In this document: positions 56,567-64,000 of the stretch, piece by piece
Numbering within the stretch: the first letter of the stretch is position 1
Layout of the letters: each line of letters begins with the position of its first letter
Source: Saposhnikovia divaricata
Taxonomy: Eukaryota; Streptophyta; Magnoliopsida; Apiales; Apiaceae
Direction of reading: 5' to 3'
Assembly: GCA_036435485.1 (NCBI GenBank)
Contig: JAZHRN010000139.1
Coordinates: forward strand, 4,712,001 to 4,776,000
DNA length: 64,000 nucleotides
Translations under genes and position numbers: made by a program
The notes under the pieces: model-generated
What the model saw: only the letters and a program-made list of their open reading frames with translations
Databases searched by the model: none
Told to the model about the DNA's origin: nothing

Positions 56567-58918
56567 CCTCATTCCCTCACGATCTTTTTTTTTAGCTGTA
56601 ATCAGGTTCGGAAAGGCGATTCCATTGGTGAATTCCTTCGGGCTGTGCAACAGCAACTTGCACCAGAGTTTCGAGAGATTCGAACAACTTCAGTGGAGAA
56701 TTTGCTTTATGTGAAAGAAGACCTTATTATCCCTCATGTAAGCAGCTTTAAGCTTAATTTCTGTCTCAAAATTATTTTGTTGGCAGCTTGATTATCTCTC
56801 ATGGGCCTATCTATAAATTGACCACATTTTCCATGATCTTGGACGTTCAGCAACACAGTTTCTATGAGCTGATTGTTAACAAGGCGAGGGGAAAAAGTGG
56901 ACCGGTATGTTCAGTTTCTTGTAATTTCTTGAGTCTGTGAGACGGACATAAATTATTCCAAGTGTTTTTACTGGGAAAAGAATAGACGTAATTTTCGGAT
57001 GTATGAGAACAAATGAGAACACACACACGCACAGGTCTATCTATCTATATGTTTATAAGGATACACTTTGAAGCATAAATGTTGATCTGTTAAGAATTTA
57101 TAAGCTGTATTATTTTCACTTGCATCGCTTACATGTTTTTCACATTTTGTCCTGCACAGCTTTTTCACTTTGATGTACACGAGGATGTCAGGACTATTGC
57201 AGATGCAACCATAGAGAAGGATGAGGTATGACACATGTATCGTAGTATTCGTCTTCTGGAGACCTGCATTAAGTAACAAGTGAAGTGACTATCTAGTATT
57301 AATTTGATATTGTGCCATAATTACCAAATGGCTTGCTGCTAAGTGTTGTTTTATTTGATAAGAGCTTGATATTTCATGATAAGGTCAAGAAGCGAAACAA
57401 ATCACATGGTCAATAAGACAACACTCTTTTTCTGGTTCTGGGGGGAAAGGGGGGGGGGGGGGGGAATAGTAAAGCAGAAATGTAAGTGTTTTTGGTGTTT
57501 TAGTGTAACAGAGAACTAACAGGGAATGTAGAGAATTTCCAGAGTAACAGAGAGATTGAGAGAGATTAAGCTGACAAGGAAAATTTTGTTTCAGCCAAAG
57601 TTCTCTTGTTGTATATTGTTTTTACTTGGACTAGTAAGTTACTGGAATTATATAAAGCCAACCTACATTACAATGTTATATCCAAGGGATGAATGACACT
57701 ACATGGACGTGCATGTGTTGCAAAATAACCCATGTTACAGTTTCAAAGAGTGAGGTGGTTGTTATTTGTTTGTCTTAGCAGTTAGCACATATGTGTTCTG
57801 ATGATTTACATGGACTTTCAGAATTTAACTGTCTATTCTTTTTTTGATGACAGTCACATGCTGGCAAAGTTGTTGAGAGGCACTGGTACGAAAAGAACAA
57901 GCATATATTCCCTGCCTCAAGATGGGAGGTAATTTCTCTTATCAATATTTAAGCGAGGGAATCTTATGAAATGTCTACTACCTGATAAGATCAATGGCCA
58001 TACTAATAATCTTATAGTAACAAGTATCAGAGGTAGTTTGTTTTTGTACCTCTTCTAGTTACTCGCATGTTAACTGCATCAGCGTGATCAGTACTTTGCA
58101 ATCTTGTGGGTTGGGTTAAATAGCTTCCTAGTAAAGTAATTGTAGGCTAAAGATGCCCGTATTTCTACATATTGATATTTTGGATGTCCACTCCGGTTGT
58201 TGGTGGGTTTTGTAAACGAGCAGGTTGATCATTCCCTTGTATGTGAAAAGAGGAAAAAAGAAATGAAAAAAAAGGCTCCGTTTGTCTGTCGGAAAAGAAC
58301 TTGATTTTGGAAAAATATTTTCCTGGAAACTGAAATCCGGGAAACAAGTTTGCGGAAATCTTTTCCGGGAAAATGTTTTCTATCATTTGACAATCATGAA
58401 GAAAATTATGAATAACAGAAAATGTTCAATTTGGAAATATTTTATTTTCTTGGCAGAATTTTTGATCGAGTTTTGGGAAATAATCATATTTGGAAAATTT
58501 TCCATAAAACACTTTTACTGGGTAGCTGATAGCTTGAAAGTTACTGTAATAATTTACTGCATTGTGAGCCATGAATGAACATGATGGAACTGAGCAGTAT
58601 GCACACCTTTTGCTGGATAGCTGATAGCTTCTGATAGTGCTTTTGAGAGATATATTTGTAGTGCAACCCGTGGATCGACCCGCTCAGCCTGCTTTTTGCA
58701 AATTGGTTTATGTGTGTGTTTCTAAATGTAGGGAGTAAATTTTGGATCCAATCTTGTACTTTGGTTGATTCCTTGAAATATAAGCCCGACCATATTTGAT
58801 GATATCTACGCACCTTTTGCTGTCCTTCATTAGCAATTCTTCTTTACTCTTCTGCAATTTTTTACAGATTTATGATCCAACGAAGAAGTGGGAGAGATAT
58901 ACCATCCACGGTGACTGA
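54250..58918 (+). CDS. XCT: XAP5 family protein XCT (XAP5 CIRCADIAN TIMEKEEPER), 12 exons, complete
   Basis: Nuclear protein of the XAP5/FAM50 family, linked in Arabidopsis to the circadian clock, small-RNA biogenesis and splicing. Exons by GT-AG rules: 54250-54420, 55208-55273, 55370-55434, 55517-55629, 56067-56145, 56280-56356, 56431-56492, 56606-56737, 56851-56904, 57160-57225, 57854-57928, 58868-58918 (TGA). They join in frame to 336 residues, almost the Arabidopsis length. The start MSGMGDGYVGTAQDAVRIRR is the conserved family N-terminus. Residues about 20-150 are charged and helical (E/K/R-rich, with KKRKIR as a possible nuclear signal). The XAP5 domain covers about 165-336 (ITYSYYDGAGHRR, LRAVQQQLAPEFREIRTTSV, LFHFDVHEDVRTIADATIEK) and ends KWERYTIHGD. 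No frame defects. Intron 7 begins with a (CT)n repeat, intron 10 has a long G-run, and intron 11 (939 bp) holds GGAAAA-rich repeat-like sequence (58275-58520). Confidence 0.97.
56499..56562. repeat. (CT)n microsatellite in XCT intron 7
   Basis: About 64 bp of CT starting six bases after the splice donor of exon 7. Confidence 0.95.
57440..57465. repeat. G-run in XCT intron 10
   Basis: Two G runs separated by AAA, the second about 15 bases; could form a G-quadruplex on the transcript or cause sequencing error. Confidence 0.85.
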
Positions 58919-59761
58919 TTTACTCGACTGACAAAGATTAAACAGTGTTGTGATACAGCTGAAGCCTTCTCTGCGTTTCTGCATGTTTTCTTATCATGCG
59001 ACGGTTGTACAAGTTACAACAGAATTTGAAGGAATGGTAGTGCTTATAAGATTTTGTGAATGCTGTATGGGATGTATCTTCTACTGCTATTAATTTCAAT
59101 TCGACATCATTAGAGATACGATGATGATTCATGATTTGGCTCCGGTATTCAAATGCTACAAATTTATGCCTTTGTGTTGACTTGGCGGGGTGGGTGGGTG
59201 CAGAATTTATCAACTACTCCGTGATTGTTTTCTTTGGCTTCAATGAAATTAGGAGTAATCGAATGGATTTTGTATCATATTCTGGCTTTGGGAGTACTCT
59301 ATTCAGTGTTTTATTAAATTCCAAACAATTTAAATTAGTGTACGAACAATTAAAATTAGAAATCATATCATTAAATTTATGACCGAATATTCTATCCTTC
59401 TCCATCATGTCATGTCCATCCAAGAAATGTGCCAAAGTTTAAAATTGGTAGGAATCGGGGAATGGTGTAAAAATTGTAAATTTTTTAGAAATTGGTGGTT
59501 GAGACGAGATCGAGAAATGGTGTCAAAGTTGTAAAATTGTTAAGGACTGGGGTTGAGACAAGTTTGTGTTTATTCTGTTCTGCACTCTTTTTTTTTTTTC
59601 CAAGTATGTAACAAAATAAATGCATTCATGGTTTGGAAGGATCTCCATTTGGGTTGATGATTACAAGAACAAAATCATCTTGGATAAAAATTAGGGCAGA
59701 TATAACTACAAAATCAAGAATGTTTGATATTGCTGTACTGAAGTAAAAATTATGTAGCTAA
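58919..59761. other. XCT 3' UTR and XCT-TRAP-alpha intergenic region
   Basis: No further coding sequence. The 3' UTR probably covers the first 200-300 bp. The remainder is AT-rich with a T-run (59590-59600). Confidence 0.5.
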
Positions 59762-60147
59762 GAGCATCTCCAATGGCAGAGACCCCTTAGGTAAATTTTA
59801 AATTTAATTACCATAAATAAGAATTATAAAGAATGTGTAAAAAAATTTACACTCCAATGGGACAAAACTGTTATCTATAATTATAGATAATCTCTTGACG
59901 TTAGCTATATTTGTCGAACCTCTATGAGACCTGTAGTGAATTGCCACATCACTTATTTCTATATTAAAATTATATATTCCATTAATAACAACTTGAAATA
60001 TTAATAACATACCATTTTTAAAATATAGCCAATCATTATAACCAATACCCTCGGAACACAATATCTTACAGGTTGGACAAAATTTACATAATCAATATTT
60101 TATGTAATATAGCCAATCATTTTTAGCTAACGCCATTGAAGATGCTC
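59762..60147. mobile_element. Tourist-like (PIF/Harbinger) MITE
   Basis: 386 bp with terminal inverted repeats GAGCATCTCCAATGGC and GCCATTGAAGATGCTC, flanked by TAA on both sides (59759-59761 and 60148-60150), the 3-bp TWA duplication typical of PIF/Harbinger. No coding capacity. Confidence 0.88.
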
Positions 60148-60269
60148 TAAGTACAATAGTTCATTTAAATTCTGAAAAATTGTAGTTATAACCATAATTA
60201 TACATTTTAATCCTAAAAGCTGTGGTTGAACAACAAATTTCGGAAAAAAGAACGAAAGCAAAGGACAAA

Positions 60270-60385
60270 TTAACAAGTTCCATTGTGGGTGCAATGGTAA
60301 GAGCTCTTATCATTCCGATCTTGAGTTCGATTCTCTTTCAAATCAACAAAAATTTATTATAAACAAATATTCATACGTAGATTAG
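60270..60385 (+). mobile_element. tRNA-derived SINE-like segment in front of TRAP-alpha
   Basis: A-box-like TGGGTGCAATGG (60286-60297) and B-box GAGTTCGATTC (60323-60333) spaced as in a tRNA, followed by an A-rich tail. No full cloverleaf is evident. Confidence 0.5.
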
Positions 60386-60679
60386 GCCTATTTGTTAAAA
60401 AAGAAAAAAACATAGAAGTTCGATTGCATGTTTTTAAGCTCGTTCTTGAAATTTAATTAAAGCGTTGCTCCATTGGTGCCCAAAATAAACCAGCGAATAA
60501 CATGAAGCCACGTCAACTTGGTTTGTCACTGCCAAACTCTAAAAAAAAAAAAAGAAAAAAGAAAATGTAAAGGAAAAAACCCTGATTTACTTGCTACATC
60601 TCTGACCATTTGCGTGAAGCTAATATTTACATCTCGGCGAGAATTCTCCGTCACATCTCAGCAACAACACAACACAGTC

Positions 60680-60741
60680 ATGACTTCGATTAGGTTTTTA
60701 TTGGTTCTCGCGATGCTTCTGTTCTCTGCTCCTTTTCTCCA

Positions 60742-60814
<73 letters not shown>

Positions 60815-63800
60815 CTCTCTTTCAGATCTAGATTCATTTCTTCTACAATTTGTTGTTTTTTTAATTTTAATTTCTCACTAATTCAATCTTCTTAGTTATG
60901 TGCAATGATGTGTTGATTAATTTTAATTTAATCCTAACTAGTTTTGTCTTTTTAATTTGTTATTCGATTTTGCTCATTTTTATGCTGTCATCTGTTATAT
61001 TAATATTGGTTTAGTTTACTAGTTTCTATATGAATTTGTTTTTGTTTGTAGTTTATGCTATGATCTGTTGTTCACTGATTATGTTTTTTAGTCTACTGTT
61101 GTGCATCTTAATCTGTTGTTTTTGTTTTTCGATATGTTGTTCCTTTGTGCAATTCAATTTTAAGTTTACACAATCATCTGTTGATTGATTTGAACTTTAG
61201 ATTTACTAATTCTTATGCGGTGTTCATTTGCTGATCATAGTTTATGTTGATCTATTAAGCGATTTCACTTGATTGATGTTTCTGTTCAGGAAATAGTTTA
61301 TTTTTGTTTATTGTTGATTTACTGAAAACATATATTTACAAACTGCTCTTAATTCTTTTTTATTAAGCAAAAACTTGCAATCATGTTTGTTGCATTTATA
61401 ATAGGCACTTAGCGTAAGTAGATTGTTTATTGTACCCCTTCCTTGTTCGTAATTGATGCTGCATTATTAATTCTTTAGGGTTGACTTTTCTTGACAACTG
61501 CTAAACTCTAGGACATCAACCACGTTACATTCTGCGTTATTTGGAATATGTTAATAATGTTTGACTAAACTCTTGTGACACCGTGACACCACAGTTGCTA
61601 GATGTCAATCAGAGTCTGACGCAGAAGTAGAAACCACGGAAGATGGAGAACTTGGGATTGTGGGCGATGATGTCCAAGATTTCAGCGATGGAAGTTTTAG
61701 TCCAGCTCCTGGCGTGGAAACAGTTTGCGTCTTCCCCAAAAATCCATCAAAGTGTTAGTATCTTTCTTCTTTACGGGTGTTCAGTTTGAATTTTACACTA
61801 CTTCATGGAATAAGACTGGTGTATCCGTAGACTTATTGAAATCTCACTTTTTATCTATGCAGCTGTTGTTGCTGGGGAAGCAACTGATCTCTTAATTGGA
61901 TTGCAATATGAGGGTAATTATTGTTCATCTTGTGGTTGTGTTCTTATTCTTTATATTTGAGTTATGGGTTTGTGGTGTTCCCATTTTGTTTTAGTACTCG
62001 ATCTTTTTGCCTTCTGTCTCCATAATTGTTTCCTCCCTTCCCGCAGTTGTCATAATAAAGCACAACCTATTATTATCTATTGGCTTATGTTTGTTATCAT
62101 TTCTTATGTCTTGCCTTTGGACTTGTAGAGTCCACAGTTTGTGATTTTTCTTGACTGTTTGATGCATGTAACAGGGGAATCAAATCTAAAAGTTATTGCT
62201 GTTCATGCTAGTGTTCATTTACCTTATGATCATAATCTGCTCGTTCAGAATCTTACTACACAGGTAATTGAAGTCACTGGTGCCTTTTTGAATTTACTTG
62301 CTATTTTTGTGAATAATTCGGAATTCTTTCTTCCAATCACTTCCACAAATAAGATGTACAACAAATAAGCTTCAAAAGTTCGCTAACTTCATGCAATTTA
62401 TCAGTTCAACATAATTGTAAGCTGCTAACATAACACGTGTTTATCATTTGAGCTTGAGTAACAAAATCTTTCATAGTCTAATTATACAATCACAATAAGT
62501 TCTGATCTCTAGTGTGAGGCTTGTGTGTTGCAGCTATATATGGTTCTTCATATTCTTAAAATGCTGCATACATTGGCTAATATTAAGCTTCTGTATCTTG
62601 TACATTACTATCTTTAAAATGATTTTCAAATAGAGATGATTCTGTTATTTGTGACTTTTGTGTTATCATTACTTTCTCATTATTGATGCTTACATGTTCC
62701 TTTTTTCTCCATTATAGGCTTTTAACAATGCTTCAGTTCCTCCTTCAGCCCAGGCAACTTTCCCATACACTTTTGCAGTCAGCAAATTCTTGCAGGTGGG
62801 TTTTTTAGTCATATCTTGCATGACATTCTTTTGAATTGAGCATTTCACTCTCTTTTGATCATTTCTAAATGGCACCAACAAGTTGTATTGGTGCTAGCTC
62901 GTACTTTAATTTCTTTCTATTGCAGGCTGGGACATTTGATCTCGTGGGAATCATTGTTTATGAGATAGATCAGACTGCATACCAAAGTACATTTTACAAT
63001 GGTACTATTGAAGTTGCTGAGGCGGGTGGTCCTCTAAGTGTTGAGTCTGTATTCCTGTTTTCCCTTGGGGTAGCCCTGCTTGTCCTTTTCGGATTGTGGG
63101 TCCGTACTCAGATCTCACAATTTTCAAAGGTATTTTCCGTGAAGTTGTGCATATATTTCCAATTTTTCTTCAGTTTCATTTTTTTATGTGCTGATTGTTT
63201 TGTGTGTTTTCAGATTCAGTTTCATAGAGTGAAGTTCATCTTCTTTTTATTTTTTTAAGTTGTATCATTCTTGTCAAGATTTTTTTTGTGAGAGTTATTA
63301 TAATCTTCTTGCACTATTTGTCCCAGAGAATTTTTTTTCTTCTTGAAAATAGTTTACTTTTCTCTGTAGCATTTAATTTGTCGTTTACTCTTGTTTTGGT
63401 TTTTCTTTATATTTTTAATATGCTTGATTTGAATTTTGTTAAACTAATCATAATTGTAGTATCTTACTTTCACTTTCAGTCACATTTATTATCCGTAAAA
63501 GCTTCTACAGATTTCTGAAAATTATAATCAAAACAGTTTTTCTTAATGGCAATTGAAATTAATTGCGGAACTTTTTATTTATTTATTGCTTTGCAGTGTA
63601 CATTGTGCATTCCATTTGTCTTTCGTCTACCCTTATAAGTGCAATAGAGTTGGTTTTTATTGCCTTAACCACTGTTTATAACGATGAGACCACTGTTTAT
63701 AACGATGAGAAGATGGTCTCTTCATCACATATAGTTATTTTTCTAATTCGCATGTAAAATTGTTATAATTTCACTGTTCTTATTGTCTTATGCTTTTTTG

Positions 63801-63880
63801 ATGCTCAGAAGACCAAGAGGACACAAAAGGTGGAAGTTGGCACAGCAACCACTGATGCCTCGATGGATGAATGGCTCGAG
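60680..63880 (+). CDS. Translocon-associated protein subunit alpha (TRAP-alpha/SSR-alpha), 3' end outside window
   Basis: Membrane protein of the endoplasmic reticulum that assists the Sec61 translocon in protein import. Exons: 60680-60743, 61595-61753, 61863-61913, 62175-62263, 62718-62795, 62926-63129, 63809-63880, with a donor (GTTTGT) at the last and at least one exon beyond the window. The 239 residues in the window are in frame. Residues 1-22 are a signal peptide (IRFLLVLAMLLFSAPFL). A short acidic segment follows (DAEVETTEDGELGIVGDDVQ), then a luminal domain with PGVETVCVFPKNPSK, VVAGEATDLLIGLQYEG and FTYPYTFAVSKFLQ-like motifs. N-glycosylation sites occur at NLT, NAS and NGT. A transmembrane span at about 190-208 (VFLFSLGVALLVLFGLWV) is followed by a basic cytosolic tail. 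The exon 2 donor (GTTAGT, 61754) was chosen because only it keeps the frame into exon 3. Confidence 0.95.
60745..60811. repeat. (CT)n microsatellite at the start of TRAP-alpha intron 1
   Basis: About 67 bp of CT that begins directly at the splice donor (AAG/GTCTCTCT). Confidence 0.95.
63667..63710. repeat. 21-bp tandem duplication in TRAP-alpha intron 6
   Basis: ACCACTGTTTATAACGATGAG occurs twice in a row. Confidence 0.85.
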
Positions 63881-64000
63881 GTTTGTACTTTAATGCATTT
63901 CAACATTCGAAACTTGTTTTTAATGTTTTAGTGGTATTACTATAAATTTTTGTCACCACCGGGACGGAAAGTAGAGGTGCCCTTTTTAACTTGAAAAATC

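Noticed and set aside
58275..58520. A complete MITE in XCT intron 11.
   Set aside because: The GGAAAA-rich sequence and GGCTCCGTTTG-like start are suggestive, but I found no matching right terminus or target duplication.

Overview
This is nuclear DNA of a flowering plant, most likely a eudicot. It has two spliced housekeeping genes with GT-AG introns at the right end, preceded by about 54 kb of nested LTR retrotransposons, MITEs and AT-rich spacer. There are no bacterial features. I cannot place the family; an asterid is a guess.

Layout. 1-11043: the 3' part of a Ty3/gypsy element of the Athila/Tat group (element B: integrase, long 3' noncoding region, 3' LTR), split by a very young complete non-autonomous element A (2585-8371, TSD TTAAT, LTRs almost identical). 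11044-12551: reverse-strand remnant of another Ty3/gypsy element, running into an AT-rich dispersed repeat. 13249-28622: reverse-strand Athila-like element D (TSD TAATA), whose 3' LTR was hit by forward-strand element C (13263-21613, TSD TAAAT). The 3' LTR of C in turn carries a 669-bp hAT-type MITE (TSD ATTAGTTA). 28643-31023: an element with about 310-bp inverted arms that has captured a frameshifted, intron-containing fragment of a long-chain acyl-CoA synthetase gene. 31024-34792: AT-rich spacer with two MITEs. 34793-46758: a decayed Ty1/copia element of the SIRE type with gag, pol and a very long env-like frame, its 3' LTR cut to about 83 bp. 46759-54249: AT-rich spacer with a hAT transposase remnant. 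54250-58918: complete 12-exon gene for the XAP5 family protein XCT. 60680 onward: gene for translocon-associated protein alpha (TRAP-alpha), running off the window.

How the parts relate. A, C and D are all non-autonomous: none carries a reverse transcriptase or complete integrase. They keep what would be needed to be copied by a helper such as B: LTRs, a tRNA-Asp-type primer site, and a shared 3' noncoding architecture. That architecture contains three polypurine-tract-like copies, a conserved hairpin with a compensatory base-pair change, and a hairpin-rich block of about 125 bp. Each family also carries its own short GC-rich word repeated in the LTR and again in the internal region. The unrelated copia element does the same with the word TCAACGGAT. 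These repeated cis-elements are the most unusual content of the window.
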